A stretch of DNA of 23,540 bases from positions 1-23,540 of the forward strand of contig CAVJWC010000017.1 of assembly GCA_963653425.1 (NCBI GenBank), given 5' to 3'. The translations under genes were made by a program, and so were the position numbers. A model generated the notes under the pieces. The model was not told where the DNA came from and made no database searches. It saw only the letters and a program-made list of their open reading frames with translations. Each line of letters starts with the position of its first letter. Position 1 is the stretch's first letter. Shown here one piece after another: positions 7,246 through 13,825 of this stretch. Source of the DNA: UMGS692 sp963653425 (GTDB lineage: Bacteria > Bacillota > Clostridia > Christensenellales > CAG-314).

Positions 7246-7272
7246 CCTGCTTTCTTTTCCAAAGAAAGCAGG
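7246..7272 (-). repeat. Hairpin of the modular repeat family, copy 2, after pyrE
   Basis: CCTGCTTTCTTT pairs with AAAGAAAGCAGG (12 bp) around a GGA loop when read on the minus strand, 11 bases past the pyrE stop. The 3' flank is CAAAGAAATTTTCA. The copy at 23491-23517 has the same core and loop, with CTTAC/GTAAG replacing CCTGC/GCAGG, and the flank CAAAGAAACTTTCA. Confidence 0.65.
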
Positions 7273-7283
7273 GGAAAAGGCAA

Positions 7284-7913
7284 CTACTTAATCCAACTTT
7301 CGTCGGAGGGATTATTTCTGAAGGCTATGAGACGTTTTTCGTCTTCGGGTTTTATATAGCCTTCTTCTGCTGCCGTACGGGCGACGGTATCGAAATCGGT
7401 GAGGGAAAAATTGGTGACGTTGGCTTCTTTGAGTTTATCGAGACCTTTCTGCATGCCGTAGGTAAAGATAGAAACTATACCGAGGACGTCGGCTCCTGCT
7501 TCGCGGAGGACGTTGACCACTTCGATAACGCTTCCGCCGGTAGAGATAAGGTCTTCCACTACGACGACTTTCTGACCTTTTTCGAGGCGACCTTCGATCT
7601 GGTTACAGCGACCGTGGTCTTTTGAACCCGAACGGACGTAGCCCATAGGCAGACCGAGGATATGACCGGTTATTGCGGCGTGGGCAATACCTGCGGTAGA
7701 GGTTCCCATAAGGACTTCCACGGTGGGGTAATGCTCTTTTATGAGGGAAGCCAGTCCGTTTTCCACGTCGTTTCTTACGTCAACCGAAGTAAGCGTAAGT
7801 CTGTTGTCGCAGTAGACGGGGCTTTTGATTCCGCTTGCCCAGATAAAGGGTTCGTCGGGGCGGAAAAACACCGCTTTGATTTTCAACAAGTCTTTTGCAA
7901 TAAGTTTTTTCAT
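7284..7913 (-). CDS. pyrE: Orotate phosphoribosyltransferase
   Basis: A 209-residue enzyme that joins orotate and PRPP to give orotidine 5'-phosphate, the fifth step of UMP synthesis. The PRPP-binding loop of type I phosphoribosyltransferases is VVVVEDLISTGGS (residues 116-128). ASGIKSPVYCDNR (27-39) and the flexible loop around YVRSGSKDHG (92-101), with the K-D-H catalytic loop, are typical of PyrE. Length is normal. AGGAG precedes ATG 7913. It follows pyrF by 59 bases, a gap containing a 9-bp hairpin that may set relative expression, and is separated from pyrB by an unusual repeat-filled spacer. Confidence 0.95.
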   Translation of the reverse strand: MKKLIAKDLLKIKAVFFRPDEPFIWASGIKSPVYCDNRLTLTSVDVRNDVENGLASLIKEHYPTVEVLMGTSTAGIAHAAITGHILGLPMGYVRSGSKDHGRCNQIEGRLEKGQKVVVVEDLISTGGSVIEVVNVLREAGADVLGIVSIFTYGMQKGLDKLKEANVTNFSLTDFDTVARTAAEEGYIKPEDEKRLIAFRNNPSDESWIK

Positions 7914-7940
7914 GTTTTTCTCCTGTTTTTTCCGAAAATA

Positions 7941-7966
7941 ACGGAGGAAGCCGAGCTTTCCTCCGT
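7941..7966 (-). promoter_or_regulatory. Intercistronic hairpin between pyrF and pyrE
   Basis: ACGGAGGAA and TTCCTCCGT form a perfect 9-bp stem around an 8-base loop, 6 bases after the pyrF stop. On the transcribed strand it is followed by TATTTTC, so it is at best a leaky terminator. It could instead stabilise or mark a processing site in the pyr mRNA. Confidence 0.55.
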
Positions 7967-7972
7967 GAAGAT

Positions 7973-8671
7973 TTATCCTATAAAGTCTTTAACGCATCTT
8001 TCGTACGCTTCTTTGGGGTTATCGGCAAGGGTAATAGGTCTTCCGACTACTATATAATCCGAACCGAGATCTTTTGCGAGAGCGGGAGTTGCAACTCTCT
8101 TCTGGTCGCCTATATCGCTGTCTGCAAATCTTACTCCGGGAGTAACGGTAAGGAAGTCCTTTCCGCATACTTCGTGAATATGTCTTGCTTCGAGGGGGGA
8201 ACAAACCACTCCGTCGAGACCGGAGTCGAGACAGTTCTTTGCGTAGGAAGCTACTACTTCCGCCATGGGCTTGTCTATAAGAAGTTCTTTGTGCAGAGTT
8301 TCTTCGTCCGTGGAAGTAAGCTGAGTTACCGCTATAAGAAGGGGACGGGTTCCGTCGGGCTTGGTAAGTCCTCTTACCGCCGCTTTCATCATCGCGCTTC
8401 CGCCTGCCGCGTGAATGTTTACCATGTCCACGTCGAGAGATGCAAGAACAGCCATGGTTTTTTCTACGGTATGAGGAATGTCGTGAAGTTTAAGGTCCAG
8501 AAACAGTTTATGTCCTCTCTTTTTGAGTTCTCTTACTATTCCCGCGCCTTCGGCGTAAAAAAGTTCAAGTCCTATTTTCACGAAAGGCTTGGTATCTCCG
8601 AACTTTTCGAGAAATTCGAGAGTTTTCTTTCCGCTGTCGAAATCGCACGCTATAATTACTTCTTTTCCCAT
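7973..8671 (-). CDS. pyrF: Orotidine 5'-phosphate decarboxylase
   Basis: A 232-residue enzyme that decarboxylates OMP to UMP, the last de novo step. The signature DLKLHDIPHTV (residues 59-69) supplies the catalytic D59, K61 and D64 of the DxKxxD motif. IACDFDSG (7-14) begins the TIM barrel, FVKIGLELF (30-38) follows, and VVGRPIT near the C-terminus is the phosphate-binding segment. AAAGGAG precedes ATG 8671. It lies 52 bases downstream of pyrD in the same transcript. Length and motifs are those of the type I PyrF of Bacillota. Confidence 0.96.
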   Translation of the reverse strand: MGKEVIIACDFDSGKKTLEFLEKFGDTKPFVKIGLELFYAEGAGIVRELKKRGHKLFLDLKLHDIPHTVEKTMAVLASLDVDMVNIHAAGGSAMMKAAVRGLTKPDGTRPLLIAVTQLTSTDEETLHKELLIDKPMAEVVASYAKNCLDSGLDGVVCSPLEARHIHEVCGKDFLTVTPGVRFADSDIGDQKRVATPALAKDLGSDYIVVGRPITLADNPKEAYERCVKDFIG

Positions 8672-8723
8672 TTTCTTTTTCTCCTTTATCGTTTTTACTT
8701 TTATACGAAGCCGACGTTACGGG

Positions 8724-9629
8724 TTAAGCGCACCCTATAATATCGGCGAGGTTGTCTGCTTTGTATTTTTTCATAACTTCGGGCAGGTCGTTTATTATGT
8801 CTCTGCAAGCGAAGGGATTTATCAGGTTTTCCGAACCCACTTCCACCGCGGTTGCGCCCGCGAACATCATTTCGAGAACGTCTTCCGCGCTCGAAACGCC
8901 TCCCAATCCTACGACGGGAATCTTTACCGCCTTGTGAACCTTATATACCATAGCGAGAGCAACGGGGAAAACGCATCTTCCCGAAACGCCTCCCGTCACG
9001 TTGGAAAGCAAAGGCTTTCTCTTTTTCATATCCAGTCGCATCCCCACGAGCGTGTTTATAAGGCTTACTCCGTCCGCGCCCGCGCCTTCCGCTGCTTTTG
9101 CGATTTCGGTTATATCGGTAACGTTGGGCGAAAGCTTTACGATAACGGGCTTACCGACCTTCTTTTTAACCTCGGAAACCACTTCTTCGCAACCTTTTAC
9201 CGTCGTTCCGAAACTCATTCCTCCGCCGTGTACGTTAGGACAGCTTACGTTTATTTCCAGCCAGCCCACGTTATCGCATTTATCCAGTTTTTCGGCTACT
9301 CTTACGTACTCTCCTACGGAAAATCCGCAAACGTTAGCCATGACTTTCTTATTGAAAACCTTTTTAAGCGCGGGAAGTTCCGTTCTTATAACTTCGTCCA
9401 CGCCGGGATTCTGAAGTCCGACGCAGTTTATCATACCCGAAGCGCATTCGGCAATTCTCGGAGTGGCGTTTCCGAAACGAGCCTCTTCCGTCGTTCCTTT
9501 GAAGGAAAACGTTCCGAGTATATTTATGTCGTAAATCTCCGCAAACTCTCTTCCGTAGCCGAAAGTTCCGCTTGCGGGTATCACGGGATTATCTATTTTT
9601 TCTCCGCAAAGAATGATCTCGGTATTCAT
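8724..9629 (-). CDS. pyrD: Dihydroorotate dehydrogenase class 1B, catalytic subunit
   Basis: A 301-residue flavoprotein that oxidises dihydroorotate to orotate. In class 1B enzymes the FMN subunit PyrD pairs with the FAD/2Fe-2S subunit PyrK and uses NAD+; the pyrK gene directly upstream confirms the class. NVSCPNVHGG (127-136) carries the catalytic base cysteine C130, as in class 1 enzymes. PASGTFGYG (18-26), the KLSPNVTD segment, and GLGGVSSAEDVLEMMFAGA near the C-terminus bind FMN. I start at ATG 9629 because GAGGAG lies 8 bases upstream and this ATG overlaps the pyrK stop as ATGA; the alternative start at 9647 lies inside pyrK and adds only six residues. The 4-base overlap implies translational coupling with its partner. 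Confidence 0.95.
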   Translation of the reverse strand: MNTEIILCGEKIDNPVIPASGTFGYGREFAEIYDINILGTFSFKGTTEEARFGNATPRIAECASGMINCVGLQNPGVDEVIRTELPALKKVFNKKVMANVCGFSVGEYVRVAEKLDKCDNVGWLEINVSCPNVHGGGMSFGTTVKGCEEVVSEVKKKVGKPVIVKLSPNVTDITEIAKAAEGAGADGVSLINTLVGMRLDMKKRKPLLSNVTGGVSGRCVFPVALAMVYKVHKAVKIPVVGLGGVSSAEDVLEMMFAGATAVEVGSENLINPFACRDIINDLPEVMKKYKADNLADIIGCA

Positions 9630-10363
9630 CTTTTCTCCTCGTTCCAAAGAAGCTCGCTCTTTTTAAGGACGGGACCTTCTCTGCATATTCTTTTGTTGCC
9701 CGTAACGGTTCTGCACGAACAGCCCATGCACGCGCCGAATCCGCAACCCATTCTCTCTTCGAAACTCAGTTGTCCGTCGGTTTTCGTTGCCGAACATACG
9801 GCTTTAAGCATAGGCTCGGGACCGCAGGCGTAAAAGTGCGTGTAGTTTTCGGGAAGGTAGTCCGTTACGAGACCTTTTCCCCCTTTGCTTCCGTCGGCGG
9901 TAACTACCGTAGTTTCCGCTCCGAGCGCAAGAAACTCTTTTTCGAGGAAAACTTCTTCCGCTTTATTGAAGCCTAAAACCGCGCGGACTTTCCTGCCTTC
10001 TCTCGTTAAGAGTTTAGCCGCCATATAAAGGGGCGGAACTCCCGCTCCTCCGCCTATAAGCAGAGGACTTTCGCCCGACAACGAAAGGTCGTAACCGTTG
10101 CCGAGACCTACGAGAAGGTCGAGCGTTCCGTTTTTCTTTTCCGAAAGAATCTCCGTTCCTTTTCCTACTACCTTATATATAAGCGTTAACATTCCGTTTT
10201 CCGCGTCGCAAACCGATATAGGTCTTCTGAGGTACAAACCGTCGATTTTAACGTTGACGAAACCGCCCGCTCTGCACTGCTCTATATCGCCGTTAAGCTT
10301 CATTCTGTATGTGTTAAGCGCAATCGGCTGATTTTCTTTTATACGGAACCGTTCCTGTTTCAT
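9626..10363 (-). CDS. pyrK: Dihydroorotate dehydrogenase electron transfer subunit
   Basis: A 245-residue subunit passing electrons from PyrD's FMN to NAD+ through FAD and a 2Fe-2S cluster. The ferredoxin-reductase-like FAD motif is YLRRPIS (44-50), the glycine-rich NAD site is LLIGGGAGVPPLY (101-113), ACGPEPML (179-186) is typical, and the C-terminal iron-sulphur motif MGCGFGACMGCSC with a distant cysteine gives C207, C212, C215 and C227. The gene starts at ATG 10363, which overlaps the pyrC stop as ATGA, and ends with an ATGA overlap into pyrD. The three genes are therefore translationally linked. Confidence 0.95.
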   Translation of the reverse strand: MKQERFRIKENQPIALNTYRMKLNGDIEQCRAGGFVNVKIDGLYLRRPISVCDAENGMLTLIYKVVGKGTEILSEKKNGTLDLLVGLGNGYDLSLSGESPLLIGGGAGVPPLYMAAKLLTREGRKVRAVLGFNKAEEVFLEKEFLALGAETTVVTADGSKGGKGLVTDYLPENYTHFYACGPEPMLKAVCSATKTDGQLSFEERMGCGFGACMGCSCRTVTGNKRICREGPVLKKSELLWNEEKR

Positions 10364-11619
10364 ATCTTCTTCTCCGTGGCTTTGTATACGACTTTTCCGC
10401 CCGAAAAAGTCGCAAGATTTCTTCCGTAAACCTCTCTTCCTTCAAAAGGAGTGGCTCTGCCTTTACTTAAAAACTCCGCCGAGTCGATTTTATAAGGCCG
10501 ACTTACTTCCCATACGGAAAAATCTCCCGTTTCTTCGTCTCCGAGGTTAACGCACGTTTCGCCCTTATAAAAAGGAATTCCGAATCTTTTTCTCGGGTTA
10601 AACGCGAGAAGCTCGATAAGCTTACCGAGCGAAATAACATTCTTCTTGACGAGTTCCGTGTAAAGAACGGGAAACGCCGTTTCCAGCCCGACTATTCCGA
10701 AAGAACTTCCGCTTAAACCTTTACTCTTTTCTTCCGCAGAATGGGGCGCGTGGTCGGTAGCTATCATATCTATCGTTCCGTCTTTCACGCCTTCGATAAG
10801 CGCAAGTCTGTCTTCTTCCGTTCTGAGAGGAGGATTCATCTTGAATCTGCCCTCTTCCTTCAGGTCGTTTTCGCTGAGTACGAGATAATGAGGCGCGGTT
10901 TCGCAGGTTACGTCGACTCCGCGTTTTTTCGCCTTGCGTATAAGTCCGACGCTTTCCTTCGTAGATATATGGCAAACGTGGTACATGACGCCCGTTTCTT
11001 CGGCAAGCTTTAAGTCTCTTTCTATCTGAAGGTATTCGCTCTCGGAGCATATGCCTTTGTGTCCGTGCTTTTTAGCGTACTCTCCGTCGTGAATATATCC
11101 GCCGTGAAGAAGCGATTCGTCTTCGCAATGAGCGGCTACGATTTTACCGAGTTTCTTTGCCCGTTCCATCAAAGAACGCATCATATCCTTGCTCTGAACG
11201 CCCTTTCCGTCGTCCGAATAAGCCACGCAAAGGTCGCTCATGTTTTCCATATCGGAAGGAACGAGTCCCTTTTCGCCCACGGTAAGCGACGCGTAAGGGT
11301 AAACGTTTATAACGGCGTCTCTTTTTATGATTTCAAGTTCTTTTATGAGGTTTTCTCGGCAATCGGGAACGGGATTGAGGTTGGGCATTGCGCAAACCGC
11401 CGTATAACCGCCTCTCGCTCCTGCCTGACTTCCCGTAAGCACGCTTTCTTTATAAAAAAATCCCGGTTCTCTTAAATGAACGTGTACGTCACAGAAACCG
11501 GGAAGAATAATATACTCTTTATCTGAATCGAAATCTACGAAAGCGGAAATTTTGGAAAAACAATCCCCCTTGACATAGTTTCGGCATTCAGAAAACTTTC
11601 TGTACTCGGGATTATTCAT
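10360..11619 (-). CDS. pyrC: Dihydroorotase
   Basis: A 419-residue amidohydrolase that cyclises carbamoyl aspartate to dihydroorotate. Length and motifs fit the type I (Bacillota) dihydroorotase: DVHVHLREPG (44-53) with metal ligands H46 and H48, MPN (78-80), SDDG (135-138), AAHCED (162-167) with H164, YHVCHIST (213-220) with H217, and the catalytic ATDHAPH (287-293). It is the first gene of the pyr operon. I chose ATG 11619 because GGAGG lies 8 bases upstream; the longer frame begins with TTG 11670 at the predicted transcription start and cannot be translated. No PyrR-type attenuator or leader terminator is evident in the leader of about 55 bases, only a 5-bp hairpin. Confidence 0.95.
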   Translation of the reverse strand: MNNPEYRKFSECRNYVKGDCFSKISAFVDFDSDKEYIILPGFCDVHVHLREPGFFYKESVLTGSQAGARGGYTAVCAMPNLNPVPDCRENLIKELEIIKRDAVINVYPYASLTVGEKGLVPSDMENMSDLCVAYSDDGKGVQSKDMMRSLMERAKKLGKIVAAHCEDESLLHGGYIHDGEYAKKHGHKGICSESEYLQIERDLKLAEETGVMYHVCHISTKESVGLIRKAKKRGVDVTCETAPHYLVLSENDLKEEGRFKMNPPLRTEEDRLALIEGVKDGTIDMIATDHAPHSAEEKSKGLSGSSFGIVGLETAFPVLYTELVKKNVISLGKLIELLAFNPRKRFGIPFYKGETCVNLGDEETGDFSVWEVSRPYKIDSAEFLSKGRATPFEGREVYGRNLATFSGGKVVYKATEKKI

Positions 11620-11679
11620 CTCTCTTCCTCCAAAATCGGACTTTTTCAGCCCTTTTCGTATTTTGCCCAAATTTTTTAT

Positions 11680-11708
11680 ATTATACTATCCGCATTTGAG
11701 CTTGTCAA
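11680..11708 (-). promoter_or_regulatory. Sigma-A promoter of the pyr operon
   Basis: On the minus strand a fully consensus TTGACA (11708-11703), 17-base spacer and TATAAT (11685-11680). Transcription should start near 11673, about 55 bases before the pyrC ATG. Such a strong promoter with a short leader implies control by something other than leader attenuation, or little control. Confidence 0.9.
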
Positions 11709-12040
11709 GCGTTTTATTCTCGTTTTCCGAAATTTATTTTGGCAATCCGCCAAGAAAAAACCGACGGGAGCGAGAAGAAATCGAACGGGAAAACCGTAGC
11801 GGAAAGTTCCGCAAACGGCAGATAAAAGCGACGAAAAAGGCTTCTTTTATAACAAAGAAAAACGCTTCTTTTTATTAAGGCGTCCAAAAACGGCTAAATG
11901 ACTAACCTTTATAATAAAATAACCGAAAAACCAAACAACAAACCTTTATAATAAAGCAATCGAAACGGAAAGATATTCCACCTTAATACGTACGGAAGAC
12001 GAGGATTCGGGAGGTTGCGCTTTTCGCCGGTCAGAAGACA
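11709..12040. other. Intergenic region between the pyr promoter and the tRNA operon
   Basis: About 330 AT-rich bases with no gene that I can support. The only structure seen is a 15-base direct repeat AACCTTTATAATAAA at 11904-11918 and 11941-11955, two imperfect GCTTCTTTT blocks near 11840-11875, and small stems TTGGC/GCCAA and GCGGAA/TTCCGC. Confidence 0.5.
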
Positions 12041-12068
12041 TAAAAAAATACCTCATCTTAGATGAGGT
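12041..12068 (-). terminator. Intrinsic terminator of the tRNA operon
   Basis: ACCTCATC and GATGAGGT form a perfect 8-bp stem with a 3-base loop (12050-12068), followed on the minus strand by ATTTTTTTA. It lies 3 bases beyond the 3' end of tRNA-Gly. Confidence 0.92.
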
Positions 12069-12071
12069 AAA

Positions 12072-12146
12072 TGGAGCGGGAGACGGGATTCGGACCCGCG
12101 ATATCTGCCTTGGCAAGGCAGCGCTCTACCACTGAGCCACTCCCGC
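12072..12146 (-). tRNA. tRNA-Gly (GCC)
   Basis: A 75-base cloverleaf on the minus strand with acceptor GCGGGAG/CTCCCGC, D-arm GCTC/GAGC, anticodon arm CTGCC-TTGCCAA-GGCAG (anticodon GCC), T-loop GGTCCGAATCC and an encoded 3' CCA. It is the last gene of the four-tRNA transcript. Confidence 0.97.
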
Positions 12147-12154
12147 ATAAATAT

Positions 12155-12229
12155 TGGCGCCTCAGGTAGGGTTCGAACCTACGACCCTTCGGTTAACAGC
12201 CGAATGCTCTGCCGCTGAGCTACTAAGGC
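12155..12229 (-). tRNA. tRNA-Asn (GTT)
   Basis: A 75-base tRNA on the minus strand with acceptor GCCTTAG/CTGAGGC (one G-U pair), anticodon arm TTCGG-CTGTTAA-CCGAA (anticodon GTT), T-loop GGTTCGAACCC and encoded CCA. It is third in the cluster, 8 bases from tRNA-Gly. Confidence 0.97.
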
Positions 12230-12246
12230 AAGATTATTATAATCGC

Positions 12247-12323
12247 TGGTGGGAGCAAATAGACTCGAACTATCGACCTCACGCTTATCAGGCGTGTGCT
12301 CTAACCAACTGAGCTATGCTCCC
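12247..12323 (-). tRNA. tRNA-Ile (GAT)
   Basis: A 77-base tRNA on the minus strand with acceptor GGGAGCA/TGCTCCC, anticodon arm ACGC-CTGATAA-GCGT (anticodon GAT), T-loop AGTTCGAGTCT and encoded CCA. It is second in the cluster. Confidence 0.97.
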
Positions 12324-12327
12324 ACAG

Positions 12328-12403
12328 TGGTGGAGGTAAGCGGGATCGAACCGCTGACCCCCTGCTTGCAAGGCAGGTGCTCTCCCAGCTGAGCTATACC
12401 CCC
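12328..12403 (-). tRNA. tRNA-Ala (TGC)
   Basis: A 76-base tRNA on the minus strand with acceptor GGGGGTA/TACCTCC (one G-U pair), anticodon arm CTGCC-TTGCAAG-CAGG (anticodon TGC), T-loop GGTTCGATCCC and encoded CCA. It is first in the transcript, only 4 bases from tRNA-Ile. No rRNA gene flanks the pair, although Ala and Ile tRNAs often sit in rRNA operons. Confidence 0.97.
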
Positions 12404-12455
12404 ACAATGGAACGACACTTTCAAGTCAAGTTGTCCTCGTCTCAAGTGCCTGATA

Positions 12456-12484
12456 ATAATAGCACTTTCTTTGAATTCTGTCAA
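12456..12484 (-). promoter_or_regulatory. Sigma-A promoter of the tRNA operon
   Basis: On the minus strand TTGACA (12484-12479), 17-base spacer and TATTAT (12461-12456). Transcription would start about 45 bases before tRNA-Ala. Confidence 0.88.
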
Positions 12485-12591
12485 CTGTTTTTAAGAAAAA
12501 CCTATTGACATTTTTTTGTTTTTGTCTCGTTTCCTGCGAAACGAACGCGGCGTTTTTCAAAGAAAGGACTGCTCACCCGAACAGCCTGCTT

Positions 12592-12620
12592 ATTCTACCA
12601 TAAAACCCGATAAATATCAA
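12592..12620 (-). promoter_or_regulatory. Possible second upstream promoter towards the tRNA operon
   Basis: On the minus strand TTGATA (12620-12615), a 17-base spacer and TAGAAT (12597-12592). It has no gene of its own before the tRNA promoter, so it may be a second promoter for the cluster or drive a small RNA. The transcribed stretch contains a TCGTTTC/GAAACGA hairpin but no T-tract. Confidence 0.45.
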
Positions 12621-12746
12621 CGGTTTTACTCCAAAATTCCCGTAAAATATTTTCGTTTTTGAGTTTTCCCCGTCTTTCGCGGAAAGAACCTTTCTTACCG
12701 CAAAAGCTTTTCGTTACAAGCGGAAGCGTTGCCGTTTACCTACCGT

Positions 12747-12801
12747 TAACCGCAAAGTCTGTCCGTTTCAGTAATGTTATAAACGAAGAGATTTGCGGTT
12801 A
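12747..12801. repeat. Nested inverted repeat past the CmpB-type gene
   Basis: TAACCGCAAA (12747-12756) is perfectly complementary to TTTGCGGTTA (12792-12801). A second stem (CGTTT/AAACG) is nested inside. It lies 28 bases beyond the stop of the upstream gene on the minus strand and has no T-tract, so it is a structured 3' end or processing signal rather than a standard terminator. The rest of 12485-12828 contains nothing else I recognise. Confidence 0.5.
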
Positions 12802-12828
12802 TCTGCGCGGTAATCGCTTCTATATAGC

Positions 12829-13791
12829 TTACTTCTTGTCTTTCGAAGACTTTTTACCGTCCTTAACGTCTGCGTTGTCCGCTTTATCCGCAGACTTTTC
12901 GTTATTCCGAACGCCCGCGTCGTTCCGAGAATGCGCGTCGTCGGAAGAATTGCCGTTATCCTTAACGCTTACGTTGTCGGAAGAGTCGGAGTTATCCGAA
13001 AGCTTGGCGTTGTTCTGAGGCGTTTCGGACGTTTCTTTTGCGTCGCCACCGCCGTTAACCTTTTCGCCGTAACGTTGCTTTACCTTATCCTTATAGTCGT
13101 CGAGAGATTCTCTTACCCTGTGAGAAGCCGCAACCAGCGACAGGAAGAAACGGTTGCGTTCGAGGTATTTGTTTTTGACGGCGCCGATGGATTCTTTGAA
13201 CTCTTCGTACTTTACCAGCAAGCCGTTTTTCTTGGCGAAATTCCTTATCTTTACGACGAGGTTGCAGGAATATACGACGTCGAGGATAAACACGCCGAAG
13301 AACACGCCCAATATGAACGAGAAAGTCGGGTGTCCGTTAAACCAGTTTATCGCGTCTATTATATAAGGATTGATAAAGAAGTAATAAACCGTTCCGAGAG
13401 CCGCCCATATAAAGAAGAAGAGCGGACAGATTATGCCTTTATAGTTAAGCCAACGTTTGCTGTAATCCCAGAGTTTGACTTTGAAACCTATAATGAAGAT
13501 TTCTCCGCCGATAAGTTCTATGAGCGTCATAACGAAACCTATTCCGAAAAACAGAACGAGTACGTGTAACCATTCGCTCGGGAAAGTAAAAAGCCCGTCG
13601 ATAAGCGACATGGTATAAAGCGCGCACAGCCCGAACCCGTATATAGGAAGATAAGGTCCGTTAAGAAAGCCGGGGTTAACCCATTTATGTTCGACGTTAC
13701 TGGTTTTGAAACGTCTGAAAAACAGTTCAAGTACCCAGCCGAAAGTCGAACCTAAGAAAAACAAAAATACGTACAGCAAAAAAACGTTCAT
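12829..13791 (-). CDS. CmpB-type (putative ABC-transporter type IV) membrane protein with acidic/basic low-complexity tail
   Basis: A 320-residue membrane protein. About six hydrophobic segments lie between residues 2 and 180, with NPGFLNGPYLPIYGFG (39-54), a glutamate-rich helix IELIGGE (91-97) and WDYSKRWLNYKGIICP (108-123). This pattern is that of the Pfam family named Putative ABC-transporter type IV (CmpB), common in Clostridia and of unproven function. After a basic, coiled-coil-like stretch (about 180-245) the last 75 residues are almost purely N, D, S, K, G and A, an apparently disordered tail that I do not associate with the core family. GGGAG about 11 bases upstream of ATG 13791 is the ribosome binding site. 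It lies 34 bases after the cyclodeaminase-like gene and is probably co-transcribed with it. No ABC ATPase is adjacent, so transport is unsupported. Confidence 0.8.
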   Translation of the reverse strand: MNVFLLYVFLFFLGSTFGWVLELFFRRFKTSNVEHKWVNPGFLNGPYLPIYGFGLCALYTMSLIDGLFTFPSEWLHVLVLFFGIGFVMTLIELIGGEIFIIGFKVKLWDYSKRWLNYKGIICPLFFFIWAALGTVYYFFINPYIIDAINWFNGHPTFSFILGVFFGVFILDVVYSCNLVVKIRNFAKKNGLLVKYEEFKESIGAVKNKYLERNRFFLSLVAASHRVRESLDDYKDKVKQRYGEKVNGGGDAKETSETPQNNAKLSDNSDSSDNVSVKDNGNSSDDAHSRNDAGVRNNEKSADKADNADVKDGKKSSKDKK

Positions 13792-13825
13792 AATATATCC
13801 GCTCCCGTTTTTACCGCAACAAAAA

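Larger units (their letters stand above)
6965..7283. other. Repeat-rich pyrE-pyrB intergenic region
   Basis: A 319-base gap inside an otherwise tightly packed operon. It holds no gene; instead it contains two perfect hairpins (6993-7014, 7017-7040), a pair of 22-base direct repeats (7134-7155, 7215-7236), a 12-bp hairpin just after the pyrE stop (7246-7272) and a small CCTG/CAGG stem near 7058. None has a proper T-tract in the direction of pyr transcription. I found no good promoter for pyrB here, so pyrB probably depends on readthrough. Confidence 0.6.

Noticed and set aside
8589..9833. Plus-strand frame of 414 codons across pyrF, pyrD and pyrK
   Set aside because: It spans three confirmed genes on the other strand and is Ser/Phe/Tyr/His-rich, as expected for an antisense shadow.
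12328..12403. An rRNA operon around the tRNA-Ala/tRNA-Ile pair
   Set aside because: A promoter lies directly upstream and a terminator directly downstream of the four tRNAs; no 16S, 23S or 5S sequence is present.
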